Made by a program: the position numbers and the translations under genes. A stretch of 51,207 nt of DNA. Source: a virus. The notes below the pieces were generated by a model, which was not told the DNA's origin, searched no databases, and saw only the letters and a list, made by a program, of their open reading frames with translations. Position 1 is the stretch's first letter. Every line of letters starts with the position of its first letter. This document shows, piece after piece, positions 1 to 8,585 of this stretch. Location of the stretch: the IMG/VR virus record IMGVR_UViG_3300007517_000146, positions 1 through 51,207 of that record; one strand, 5' to 3'.

Positions 1-192
1 GCTGGAGTAGGCGTTGGTACTGGCGCTGGAGTAGGCGTTGGTACTGGCGCTGGAGTAGGCGTTGGTACTGGTGCTGGAGTAGGCGTAGGTACTGGCGCTG
101 GAGTAGGCGTAGGTACTGGCGCTGGTGTAGGCGTAGGTACTGGCGCTGGAGTAGGTGTCGGTACTGGTGCCGGAGTAGGCGTTGGTACTGGT
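1..192. repeat. 24-bp tandem repeat encoding PVPTPTPA
   Basis: There are eight consecutive 24-bp units, differing mostly at third codon positions. On the minus strand each encodes Pro-Val-Pro-Thr-Pro-Thr-Pro-Ala. The array starts at the window edge, so its true length is unknown. The synonymous differences suggest selection on the peptide, which is an extended Pro/Thr linker. Confidence 0.95.
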
Positions 193-2027
193 GTTGGTTC
201 TACTACACCCTCTATATTAAAGTTATAGGGGCTATTCAATACATCATTACTAGTGAATGATAATTGACCTGTATATGTACCAGCAGTGGTAGCTACTAAT
301 TGTACCTGTAATGTAACTTGTGATAATGCAGGCACTGTTAATGGGGTAGTACCTACCACTACATAACCAGTAGGGATGGTGATAGTATCTATAATTAGTA
401 CTGCATCCCCTAGATTCTTAATGTTTAGGGCTTTAGTAATAGGTGCACCCTCTGTAGTAGTCCCTAATGAGATAGTGGTATTACCGGCAATGGCAGTAGC
501 GCCATCTAATACCTCAAGTAGTGGCATACAGAACTCATACGCGCCTGCATCTACAATAGTATTACCACCACGTAATCGTACCCTACCAGTTTGATCTATG
601 GTAGGGGCCCCTATATTATTACCAGCATCCTTAGCAGGACTATTGGGTAGTAGTGGTCGTACTAGGTAACCATTGACAATCTGTAGCGCCCCCAGTAGTG
701 GGTTTACAATGGTGGCGGTAGCGGTCACATTATTATCATTAGGGTCTGAGGGGTTACTTCTATCAGGGTACTGTATATTATTACCACCATCTAATAGGTT
801 CCCGAATACATGGTATGCCACATCGTATGGGTTCCCAGAAGTGTTATTAGAGTATATGGAGTTCTTCGTGGTGACGGCTGCCTTTGTAGGTAATCCTATG
901 AGGGCAATAGCACCCGCATAATCACCCGCATGATTATTGGCGATAGTAGTACTAGATATATTACACACACTAGTAGAGTTAGAGCCTATGTATATAGCCC
1001 CCCCTAAGTTTCTAGTAGAGTTACCGGAGAAGGTACTATTGATTATATTGAGATTACCATCTTCCCCAACCCATAGCCCACCCCCATGATCATTGGCAGT
1101 ATTGCTGGAGAAGGTACACCTATTGATAGTACTTAAAGCCGCATTACCTAATCTAACCCCACCCCCTGAGCCACTATTAGTGCCTGTCCCCGTGGATCTA
1201 TTATTGGTGAAGGTACTACTCTCTAATAATATCTGATCATTATAGTACCCGAAGAGGAATGCAGCTCCACCTTCATCAGTACAGCTATTATTATCGAATA
1301 TACTATTACGTACATTTATATCACCCCTAGTGGTACCGGGTGCATAGTTTACACCAGACGTATTAGCACCATCTACATATATGGCACCCCCTACGTGACC
1401 AGCTACATTACCTCTAAATTCACAGAGGTCTACATCGAGTGTACCGAGGAGGTTATTAATGGCACCCCCTAAGCCCCCACTATTATTAATGAACTGAGAT
1501 CTAGTAACTGTCAAACTGCCCCCACTCTTAGTAGCTATAGCCCCCCCTGACCTTTCACCAGTAGTTCTAGTAGCTACATTACCTTGGAGTACACAATCAC
1601 TGATTGTATTATTACTCTGGAACCCTGTGTATATACCGCCCCCATCCTCTGCTATATTATCTAGTACCTGCACCGATTGCAGGTGTATCTGACTACCCAT
1701 ACTCCCTAAGATAGCGCCCCCTGCCCCTACCTCATCGACACCTGTAGCTCTCCCATCACTTAGGGTTAAGTTCTTTATATTGACTATTGGTGTGCCTAGT
1801 AACTTTATAATGCGTACAGAGTTACCGCCACTGATAGCTATAGGGGTAGCTAATACACCATCTATGGTCACACTCTTAGTAATAGATAATGTAGATGATA
1901 GTGTTATTGTCTGTGAGGATAGGGATGGGGAGAAGGATATAGTGTCCCCCGCTATGGCATTATTTAGTGCTTGCCTTAATGTACCCGCCCCACTATCCTG
2001 TACACTTGTGACAGTCAGTATTGCCAT
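1..2027 (-). CDS. Beta-helix adhesin or tail-spike-like protein, 3' end outside window
   Basis: The leftward frame is open from ATG 2027 to the window edge, at least 675 codons. The N-terminus ([20 protein letters not shown] and onward) has the GAGTLRQAL pattern of right-handed parallel beta-helix proteins of the 'choice-of-anchor Q' or polymorphic-adhesin type, followed by many short Asn/Gly-rich rungs. Near 200-370 the translation resembles an Ig-like 'choice-of-anchor D' domain ([14 protein letters not shown], then SPYNFNIEG). It then enters a PVPTPTPA octapeptide repeat, encoded at 1-192, that acts as a linker to an unseen C-terminal part. An AGAAGG lies about 12 nt before the start. Being next to three fibre genes, it is probably a virion-surface receptor-binding or adhesion protein. 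The fold call is good; the exact role is inferred. Confidence 0.75.
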   Translation of the reverse strand, partial: MAILTVTSVQDSGAGTLRQALNNAIAGDTISFSPSLSSQTITLSSTLSITKSVTIDGVLATPIAISGGNSVRIIKLLGTPIVNIKNLTLSDGRATGVDEVGAGGAILGSMGSQIHLQSVQVLDNIAEDGGGIYTGFQSNNTISDCVLQGNVATRTTGERSGGAIATKSGGSLTVTRSQFINNSGGLGGAINNLLGTLDVDLCEFRGNVAGHVGGAIYVDGANTSGVNYAPGTTRGDINVRNSIFDNNSCTDEGGAAFLFGYYNDQILLESSTFTNNRSTGTGTNSGSGGGVRLGNAALSTINRCTFSSNTANDHGGGLWVGEDGNLNIINSTFSGNSTRNLGGAIYIGSNSTSVCNISSTTIANNHAGDYAGAIALIGLPTKAAVTTKNSIYSNNTSGNPYDVAYHVFGNLLDGGNNIQYPDRSNPSDPNDNNVTATATIVNPLLGALQIVNGYLVRPLLPNSPAKDAGNNIGAPTIDQTGRVRLRGGNTIVDAGAYEFCMPLLEVLDGATAIAGNTTISLGTTTEGAPITKALNIKNLGDAVLIIDTITIPTGYVVVGTTPLTVPALSQVTLQVQLVATTAGTYTGQLSFTSNDVLNSPYNFNIEGVVEPTPVPTPTPAPVPTPTPAPVPTPTPAPVPTPTPAPVPTPTPAPVPTPTPAPVPTPTPAPVPTPTP

Positions 2028-2101
2028 AGTCTATGTAAGCCTTCTACTATACTTGTGAATATATATTCCTTGTGGGGGCATTAGACACCCCCTCTACCTG
2101 C

Positions 2102-3226
2102 TTATGGGACGTATGTGACGTACCCTCCAAACCCTACTACCATCTTTGTAGTTACCATATCTACTACCCACTCCGTAGTGGGTATAGACTTATCCCTATC
2201 ATTTACAAGAGGGGTGGGGGCCTGTGGATTGCCTGTGAAGACAGGACTGGCAATAGGTGCAAACCCCTTCGTGTTTACCCACTCAGTAGTAGGTATAGAT
2301 TTACTACTATCATTTATAGAAGGGGTGGGGGCCTGTGGATTACCCGTGAAGACAGGGCTAGCAATGGGTGCGAATCCTGTAGTAGTCGGTAAGTTTACCT
2401 GCCCTACACTGCCTGCATTGACTGATACAGTCCCCAGTAATGCGTTAGGTCCAGTAGGTGCTGTAGATGATACTACTACAATGGTCGCATTACCTACCAC
2501 TACAGCGTAGATTGATAGGATACCATTACTAGAACTGGTAAAGGTATATTGACCACTGACTACTGGGTACTGTGCACCAGATACTGTGACCGTCCCATCA
2601 GACCATAGGATACCCGTCCCTGCATTGGTAATAGATAAAGTAGGGAAGTCTGACCCTGCTAATGTAGATTGCACTACACTACGCACCCACGAGGTAGTAG
2701 GTACCTTATTACTATTATCAGTTAGTGAAGGGGTCGGTACTGTAGGCACCCCTGCAAACGATGGGCTGAATATAGGAGCCCAACCTGTAGCATTACTATT
2801 ACTACTAATACTCACAATATTAGTACTATTGGTAGTGACGCTAGATAGTAAGTACCCCTGATTATTATTGGGACTGACAGTAGAAGCAACTACCGCCCCA
2901 TCTAAGTAACGTACCCAAATGTACTCCACTGAGTTAGCGCCCACCGCTAATGGGAGTGTGGTACCTGTTACATATATAGGTGTACTAGTTGAGGGATTAG
3001 TTACTGTACCGCTGGTATAGGTGATGTTTAACCCACCCCCATCTAATATTACAGGTGCGCTAGGTACAATACCTAATAACCCTTTAACCCACTCCGTATT
3101 CGCTACAGTCTTATCGCTTGTACTAGATGGTGGTGTAGTGACCTTTAAGGTAGCCCCCTCAAAGGAGTATATCTGACCAGGTACTGCTGTTAGGAGATCA
3201 CTGCCGCTCTTGAATGATGAAGTCAT
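2102..3226 (-). CDS. Tail fibre protein (374 aa)
   Basis: This is a phage fibre protein. It has repeated units of the type FAPIASPVFTGNPQAPTP followed by a short Asp/Asn/Lys stretch and PTTEWV; two nearly identical units sit at about residues 290-360. These units are typical of tailed-phage fibre shafts. The middle has a beta-rich module with VEYIWVRYLDGAVVAST, also found in the two neighbouring fibres. The C-terminus ends in VGFGGYVTYVP, shared with its neighbours. The start overlaps the upstream fibre gene by four bases (ATGA), with AGGTG five bases upstream, so the two are translationally coupled. The C-terminal module is probably the receptor-binding tip (inference). Confidence 0.85.
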   Translation of the reverse strand: MTSSFKSGSDLLTAVPGQIYSFEGATLKVTTPPSSTSDKTVANTEWVKGLLGIVPSAPVILDGGGLNITYTSGTVTNPSTSTPIYVTGTTLPLAVGANSVEYIWVRYLDGAVVASTVSPNNNQGYLLSSVTTNSTNIVSISSNSNATGWAPIFSPSFAGVPTVPTPSLTDNSNKVPTTSWVRSVVQSTLAGSDFPTLSITNAGTGILWSDGTVTVSGAQYPVVSGQYTFTSSSNGILSIYAVVVGNATIVVVSSTAPTGPNALLGTVSVNAGSVGQVNLPTTTGFAPIASPVFTGNPQAPTPSINDSSKSIPTTEWVNTKGFAPIASPVFTGNPQAPTPLVNDRDKSIPTTEWVVDMVTTKMVVGFGGYVTYVP

Positions 3227-4173
3227 GGTGTCACCTCTGTAGGTTGATAGATTAAGTAGCCACCAAACCCTACCCCATAACTACCTGTCATCCAAGTATT
3301 ACCGGAGTTATTGGTTGTAGCTTGTGTGATGGAGATAATAGCAGTAGGGCTAGTGATGACAGTAGCCAACAATCTACCTAGTGTAGGATTAGGGTTGGCT
3401 GTGGATGCCACTACCTGACAGTCTGAGTACCGTACCCATATGTACTCTGTAGATGACGCATTGACTGCTAGATCAGTGGGTAATGGGCTAATAGCACAAG
3501 GGTTAGAGCCTGGCTTAGGTACTGTGCCAGTAGTCACATTAACCTTCAAACCACCCTTATCTACTACTTGTGGTAGGCCGGCTAAGGTAGTACCATTGGA
3601 CATGAAGTTAAGGATGGCATCATTTACCCACTTCGTACTGGGGATAGAGTTATCATTATCCCCTACAGGTGGGTGCGGTACTTTTGGATCACCTTGCAGG
3701 AATGGGGATACATTGGACGCATACCCCCCAAAGGATGCCATGTTAACTATCTCGTAGATAGTCGTGGCATTAGTATACACATATGCAATCAATACCCCGT
3801 ACGCTGGATCAACAGGCAGTGTACTCACTACTACCTGGCAATCTGAGTAACGTACCCATACATGCTCCGTAGATGACGCATTGACAGCTATTGGGGATGT
3901 AGATACTGATATATTACATGCTCCTCCTGATGGGATGGTTACGGTACCACTAGATACTGTGATAGCTAAGGTAGGGTCAACACCCCATTTACTGACAGTA
4001 GGCCACATAGGCGTACCAGTAATTAGAGAGGTCACCCACCCAGTAGTAGCCACCTTATTAGACGCATCACTCATAGGGGGGTGATCTGCTTCCAAGGTAG
4101 TGGTCTGGAACTTATGTACTGTGCCCGCCCCCGTCAGGGCTAGGATATTACTCGCCCCACTGAATAAATACAT
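3223..4173 (-). CDS. Tail fibre protein (316 aa)
   Basis: This is a second fibre in the leftward set. It contains fibre units ending in NKVATTGWV and NSIPSTKWV, and two copies of a module around EHVWVRYSDCQVVVST and EYIWVRYSDCQVVAST, so the putative tip domain is internally duplicated. The C-terminus has YGVGFGGYLIYQP, the motif shared by all three fibres. AGGAG lies eight bases before the ATG. It is translationally coupled to the next gene. It is shorter than most fibres and probably forms part of a hetero-oligomeric or alternative fibre tip. Confidence 0.82.
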   Translation of the reverse strand: MYLFSGASNILALTGAGTVHKFQTTTLEADHPPMSDASNKVATTGWVTSLITGTPMWPTVSKWGVDPTLAITVSSGTVTIPSGGACNISVSTSPIAVNASSTEHVWVRYSDCQVVVSTLPVDPAYGVLIAYVYTNATTIYEIVNMASFGGYASNVSPFLQGDPKVPHPPVGDNDNSIPSTKWVNDAILNFMSNGTTLAGLPQVVDKGGLKVNVTTGTVPKPGSNPCAISPLPTDLAVNASSTEYIWVRYSDCQVVASTANPNPTLGRLLATVITSPTAIISITQATTNNSGNTWMTGSYGVGFGGYLIYQPTEVTP

Positions 4174-4246
4174 TATGTAATCTCCTACTATTCATTACTA
4201 CTAAGAACCATACACCTCCTATTGAGATGTATGGCATGCACATACT

Positions 4247-6664
4247 CTATGGGATGTACACTAAGTACCCACCGAACCCCACACCGTAGTGACCTGTCAG
4301 ACATGTGCTCATGGAACCCACTGCCGCCCCTACTTGTGTGATCGAGATGATGTCATCAATACTACTGACGACTATGCCAATGACGTCCCCATGATCTACT
4401 TGCGGTCTGAATGTAGATGCTACTACCTTACAGTCAACGTACCGTATCCAGATGTACTCAGTCTGTCCACCATTGACCGCTACAGGATTAGGTAAAGGGG
4501 TAATATCACAATCGGGTACTGCAGCCCCTGGGGATATGATCTGCCCTGCAGTGACATTGATATTCAATCCCCCTGCATCAGTTACCCGTGGCCTATTACC
4601 CAATGGGGCGGGGCATACGAAGGCCTCGACCGCATTATTGACCCATGCCGTAGTAGCTAAGCTATTATCATCATCACCTACTGGTGGGTTAGGGGCTGTA
4701 GGCGTACCCACAAAGTTAGGGCTATTGATAGGCGCCCAGTTACCTGTAGGGGCATTGACTATAGTTACCGTCCAGTTAGGACTAGAACCAGTGACCGTCA
4801 CATCCCCTAGGAAGTGGTACTGATTAGCTGGTAGTGAACTATCACTGGCAATCATTGCACAGTCTGAGTAGCGGGTGTACACGTACCTGGTAGTAGTGTT
4901 AATGGGGATACTGCCAGATGGTATTACACACTCCCCATTAATACAGCTAGTACCGCTACATGGACTACTAACAGGTGTCTTAACTAACCCACTAGTGTAA
5001 TTGATATTCAAGCCCGTACCAGGACTCAATTGGGGGGCGATAGGTATCCCGCTCACATACGCCTGTACCCATGCCGTAGTTGGTACTAAATTACTATTAT
5101 CATTGGCGGCAGGGTGCGGTGCCTTCAAGCAATCTGCAGTCAGGTCTAAGCACCCTGTGACGCTGGCCTTTAACCTAATGTCACCATTGGTTGCCTGCTC
5201 GAAGAACCCACCCCCTGCACCAGCTAACTTACTAGTCACCCACTCCGTAGTGGCCAGTGACTTATTATTCTCATTGATACCTACGAGGCCATAGTTACCA
5301 CGTGGGATACTATTGAACTCCAGACCCACATTACTGGCGGTGAAGGCCGGTAACCCACCTGCCACTACTAAGCCTGCTGGTCTAATGGCTACATCACCAC
5401 TGAATGTATTAGCTTGTGTGAAGGTATTGGCTGCATTACGTACCGCGTAATTGATGGGGGCGGGGGTATTCACTACCGTCGATATCTCTACACCACTACC
5501 TACTGCTACTACACCCACAGTCCCCATGAGGTACTCCCCGGCAGCTAAGGCTGGGGTAGTTGAGTTAGGACTTACAACACCTGTAGCATTGACCTTCACA
5601 TAGTAAGTACCCGGTGTCGTATATGTATAACTACCGGCAGTCACTATAACTGAACTACCATTAATTACCACAGACCCTGCAGTCCAGTCGAGTGTAGATG
5701 GACTGACTAAGCTCTTACTGAGAACTGGTACACCACTGGATATAGCTGATGCTACAGCCTGTGCGATAGATTGCTGTACCCATGATGTCGTGGGCACCTT
5801 ATTACTATTATCAGCGGCCGGTATAGCAGGCCCTATCGTAGGCACTTGTGAGTAACTATTACTCCCCTGCCATACATTATTCGTGGTTAAGAGACTGGCT
5901 CCTGTGGGGAGGTTAGCCTTCAACCAGCCAATGGTCGGGACATTTACATCTGTAGTGGTAGCTGTCGCCCATGTACCAGCAGGTGTTGGCGCCCTAAGTC
6001 CTGCTGTGGCAGTGAAGTCGTGGGTACCAGCAGTGAATACATTATTACCATTTAACTTAGCCCATACCCCACCCAATTGGGTTATGTACTGCTGCACAAA
6101 TAGGGTGGAGGCTACCTTACCATCGTAGGGGCCGGCTGCTGCCACAGTGGGGACAGTTACAGTACCAGTGAAGTCATTAGCTTGTGTGAATGTATTAGGA
6201 GCACCACGTCGTGCTAGATCCCCAGGTAAGTTAGTCACCATCTGCTGCACCCACGCAGTTGTCGCCAGACGTGTACTATTATCAGTAGACGGTAGTAATG
6301 TACCACCCCCACTCTGATCGGAGATGGCAGGGAAGTAATCAGTGGTCAGACCATTGAGCTTCGCCCCTAGATACGTGGGCCCCTTCAAGTCTGTCTGCCC
6401 TAAGAATATGTTCGCACCACTAATGGTATTGGCATTGATCTTATGGACGTAATCAGTCAATGGCAATTGCGTTGATGGTCCAATAGGCACTACCTCAGAT
6501 GCTGACTTAGCCACCCACAAGGTATGGGTAGTGGTATTCCATACCGGTTCACCCACAGTCCAAGCATTACCTGGTTGGCCATTGACTGCCGCTAATTCCG
6601 CCGATGTACCCTTAATGAAACTTAGATGGGTAACGGTAGCATTACCCGGAGTTACTCCTGACAT
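4247..6664 (-). CDS. Large tail fibre protein (805 aa)
   Basis: This is the longest of the three fibres. At least five repeat units end in (L/V)(A/P)TT(A/S/E)WV, for example TRLATTAWV, NKVPTTSWV and KSLATTEWV, spaced along the shaft. Modules with YVYTRYSDCAMIAS and EYIWIRYVDCKVVAST follow. The C-terminus is GHYGVGFGGYLVYIP. The frame is open further upstream, but ATG 6664 is preferred because GGGAG lies six bases before it and a start at 6715 would overlap the upstream gene. The 73-bp gap after the gene (4174-4246) lies before the next fibre and shows only that gene's ribosome-binding site. The N-terminus (MSGVTPGNATVTHLSFIKGT) probably docks to the tail. Confidence 0.85.
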   Translation of the reverse strand: MSGVTPGNATVTHLSFIKGTSAELAAVNGQPGNAWTVGEPVWNTTTHTLWVAKSASEVVPIGPSTQLPLTDYVHKINANTISGANIFLGQTDLKGPTYLGAKLNGLTTDYFPAISDQSGGGTLLPSTDNSTRLATTAWVQQMVTNLPGDLARRGAPNTFTQANDFTGTVTVPTVAAAGPYDGKVASTLFVQQYITQLGGVWAKLNGNNVFTAGTHDFTATAGLRAPTPAGTWATATTTDVNVPTIGWLKANLPTGASLLTTNNVWQGSNSYSQVPTIGPAIPAADNSNKVPTTSWVQQSIAQAVASAISSGVPVLSKSLVSPSTLDWTAGSVVINGSSVIVTAGSYTYTTPGTYYVKVNATGVVSPNSTTPALAAGEYLMGTVGVVAVGSGVEISTVVNTPAPINYAVRNAANTFTQANTFSGDVAIRPAGLVVAGGLPAFTASNVGLEFNSIPRGNYGLVGINENNKSLATTEWVTSKLAGAGGGFFEQATNGDIRLKASVTGCLDLTADCLKAPHPAANDNSNLVPTTAWVQAYVSGIPIAPQLSPGTGLNINYTSGLVKTPVSSPCSGTSCINGECVIPSGSIPINTTTRYVYTRYSDCAMIASDSSLPANQYHFLGDVTVTGSSPNWTVTIVNAPTGNWAPINSPNFVGTPTAPNPPVGDDDNSLATTAWVNNAVEAFVCPAPLGNRPRVTDAGGLNINVTAGQIISPGAAVPDCDITPLPNPVAVNGGQTEYIWIRYVDCKVVASTFRPQVDHGDVIGIVVSSIDDIISITQVGAAVGSMSTCLTGHYGVGFGGYLVYIP

Positions 6665-6692
6665 ATCAATCTCCCTATACTGTTTATCTAAT

Positions 6693-7385
6693 CTATGGTG
6701 TACTATAGCCCACAAAGCAATTGGCTAATGTACCGAAGTCTATTAACCCAGAGTCCGCATTCATGTACCTTACCCACCCAAAGTCCACCATCTGCGGCAG
6801 CCCCCAATACACATAATCAGGTGTAGGTCTACGTGTATTATCCATGTATAGCGTGAACATGGTAGATCGTACAGGCCCCGTATATGTTGGGAGCATACGG
6901 CCACTTAACCCAGTAGAGCCCCCTATGGCTGACCATAGCGCCACATTATCGGCATCATTCGCATTGACCTTCGTGGTCAGGTTATTGATCTGTGAGGTGT
7001 GCTGCGCTATCTGCGTAGTATGGCCTGCCACCTGCACCTGCAGTGAGTTCACCTGATTGATCAGGTTATTTATACGTGCACTCTCATCGGCTATATCTGA
7101 TTGCAACTCTATGCGGAGAGCATTAATGACCTGCGCTACGTGCCCAGTGGGACCTAGAACCTCTAGTTGTAGGGCATCTATTAGGGAGCGTAGTGAAGCA
7201 TCCCCAGTCATCAATGCCATGACCTCTGGGTACGCTAGTATGCTAGCCTTTAGATCGTATATAGTAGATGCTGCCTGTACCCCTAGATGATTAGACCTCT
7301 GGCGTAGGTTCGCAGTATTGGCATCTAATTGGGCGCACCCTAGCTTCCCATAGCTAGAGACATAATATAATGGGTAGTCGGGCAT
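6693..7385 (-). CDS. Coiled-coil tail-associated protein, function unknown
   Basis: The protein has 230 aa. Residues about 85-150 form a heptad-like coiled coil (INNLINQVNSLQVQ, TTQIAQHTSQINNLTTKV), a pattern common in trimeric phage fibre stems and spikes. The C-terminus contains a WVRY segment, echoing the WVRY module of the three downstream fibres. It is the first gene of the leftward fibre operon. GAGGAGG sits three bases before the ATG, which is tight but strong. A fibre base or fibre-connector role is inferred from position and shape. No catalytic motif is seen. Confidence 0.6.
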   Translation of the reverse strand: MPDYPLYYVSSYGKLGCAQLDANTANLRQRSNHLGVQAASTIYDLKASILAYPEVMALMTGDASLRSLIDALQLEVLGPTGHVAQVINALRIELQSDIADESARINNLINQVNSLQVQVAGHTTQIAQHTSQINNLTTKVNANDADNVALWSAIGGSTGLSGRMLPTYTGPVRSTMFTLYMDNTRRPTPDYVYWGLPQMVDFGWVRYMNADSGLIDFGTLANCFVGYSTP

Positions 7386-7569
7386 AGGCCTCCTCTTGTG
7401 ATGGCATAGGTACGCATCAGTTTATGTATATGTGTGCTACCTGGATTCTGTACGCCATGCGCTAGTAACATGTAAGCATACGGTCAATACTATATACAAT
7501 AGCATGTACATAACTTACAAAGCGTGTGGTATACTAGTACCATCCTTTGTACCGCATGGCTTACCAACA
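7386..7569. promoter_or_regulatory. Divergent intergenic region before the first leader RNA
   Basis: This stretch separates the leftward fibre operon from the rightward leader RNA. It holds no ORF worth calling. A TATACT hexamer at 7530-7535 is a candidate -10 for rightward transcription about 35 nt before the leader. No convincing -35 accompanies it. The leftward operon must also start transcription here or nearby. Confidence 0.3.
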
Positions 7570-7640
7570 GTCAGGAACTCAGGTCTAAAGACACTGAGCT
7601 TGCTAGAGTAATCACTCACAAGCTATTCTGACCAGCTTAA

Positions 7641-7666
7641 GTCGCTACGCTCCTAGCGTTGCTAAG
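7641..7666. repeat. Element A-like hairpin in leader copy 1
   Basis: This stem has GCTACGCT and AGCGTTGC arms around a CCT loop. The same hairpin occurs at 19003-19028 in copy 2 and, almost identically, at 39038-39063 outside the leader. It is part of the RNA in both copies. Confidence 0.7.
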
Positions 7667-7896
7667 TCTTCACTGACTACGTTATTTGGGTCATGACACC
7701 GGAGAATGCGTAGCTAGTTCTCCGCTCTATCGCTAGTGGTTAAACAGTCTTAAAGTCACTGAGACAGTGCTGCTAGCCTAACAAGCCCCTATAACATTGG
7801 CGAAGCTAACATCACCCCGCAAGGGAGAGGCCCCACAAGGGCAACCATTATGCGTACAGGGTTGTAAGGTTTGAGATGGTAATTGTCCCATCGAAA

Positions 7897-7923
7897 GTGC
7901 CGTAGGCTACGACCCTTGGGGAG
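7897..7923. repeat. Dispersed hairpin element B, copy 1 (inside leader RNA)
   Basis: GTGCCGTAGGCTACGAC followed by CCTTGGGGAG. Comparison with leader copy 2 shows a clean 26-nt insertion into the loop between two conserved stems, so the element was added after, or lost from, one copy. It is related to 31141-31188 and 38909-38940. Confidence 0.75.
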
Positions 7924-8059
7924 TACAGTACAAAAGTACACCTAATCGAACAACTCCAAGGCGGTAATGGATACAGAAAGATTCACGGTGGTTAAACCCA
8001 CCCACGTTGTTTCCCTCTCAGGGCTCGAGCCACTGAGGTTCCCACTTACCGAGGTTTTT

Positions 8060-8536
8060 ATGACTGATAATGAATCCCTGATTGATATTACTTCTGACAC
8101 TATCGATAACTCTGAGGTAGGGGCCCAGCAAGAGATTGCTATGCCTGAGCAACGTATGCTCCCCGGTATGGATATCACTAAGATTGTGTATGATGAGGCT
8201 ATCCGCTTAGCAGGAGAGGGTACACCTCCCGCGTACTGTTTCATGCGTAATGATATCTATACCTTACTGGCGGCAGCTAATAGCGCACCCGGTATTATGC
8301 GCTGGGTTAACCCTGAACTGTCACTTGATTGCTACATCATCCCCTTCTTCCCCCGTGGAGATCAGAACCCTATCATCCTCGCACATAGTTATGAACAGGC
8401 ACAGGAAGTGGTCATTGCATCCTTCCCCGAAGGTACCTTCACCTTCGTCACCCCTGAAGGTAGTGCACAGGGCCAGGCGCACGGTACCACAAAGGAGTGT
8501 GATGTGCCCTCTAATGAGGCGGTAGATCTCCTGTAA
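8060..8536 (+). CDS. Hypothetical protein behind leader RNA copy 1 (158 aa)
   Basis: The function is not recognised. The N-terminal ~40 residues are acidic and probably disordered. The rest looks like a compact alpha/beta domain (ITKIVYDEAIRLAGEG, CYIIPFFPRGDQNPIILAHS, EVVIASFPEGTFTFVTPEG). ATG 8060 is chosen because the conserved leader ends exactly there and GAGG lies five bases upstream. An in-frame ATG at 7967 would extend the protein into the leader, but in copy 2 the equivalent frame is broken, so that extension is not supported. It is the first gene of its operon, matching the sliding-clamp candidate behind copy 2. Confidence 0.7.
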   Translation: MTDNESLIDITSDTIDNSEVGAQQEIAMPEQRMLPGMDITKIVYDEAIRLAGEGTPPAYCFMRNDIYTLLAAANSAPGIMRWVNPELSLDCYIIPFFPRGDQNPIILAHSYEQAQEVVIASFPEGTFTFVTPEGSAQGQAHGTTKECDVPSNEAVDLL

Positions 8537-8585
8537 GATAGTTAGTAATACCCCATACAGAGTGCCCATAGGAGACAACTATCCT

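Larger units (their letters stand above)
7570..8059 (+). ncRNA. Long structured 5' leader RNA, copy 1
   Basis: This ~490-nt noncoding element ends directly at the ATG of the next gene and is closely matched by 18932-19413. It begins with a hairpin CTCAG-GTC-TAAA-GAC-A-CTGAG and ends with a hairpin of the same design, CTCAG-GGC-TCGA-GCC-A-CTGAG. A CCC-GCAA-GGG stem has a GNRA loop that becomes GCGA in copy 2. The stem 7875-7879/7888-7892 pairs GATGG with CCATC, while copy 2 has AATGG with CCATT: a compensatory change. The hairpin at 7830-7842 (GCCC/GGGC) becomes GGCA/TGCC. GAGG lies five bases before ATG 8060. Relative to copy 2 it carries a 26-nt insertion (about 7898-7923) and lacks a 25-nt one. 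I do not recognise the RNA family. Confidence 0.8.

Noticed and set aside
1-192. CRISPR array
   Set aside because: The repeat is an uninterrupted 24-bp coding tandem without spacers, encoding PVPTPTPA.
2115-2510. Rightward ORFs across the fibre genes
   Set aside because: They mirror the fibre repeats on the opposite strand and have no independent support.
7967-8059. N-terminal extension of the 8060 gene into the leader
   Set aside because: The equivalent frame in leader copy 2 is out of frame with its downstream gene, and the leader changes fit RNA stems better than codons.
7570-8059. Group I or group II intron
   Set aside because: No upstream exon, no recognisable intron core or domain V, no intron-encoded protein, and the element ends at a start codon in both copies.
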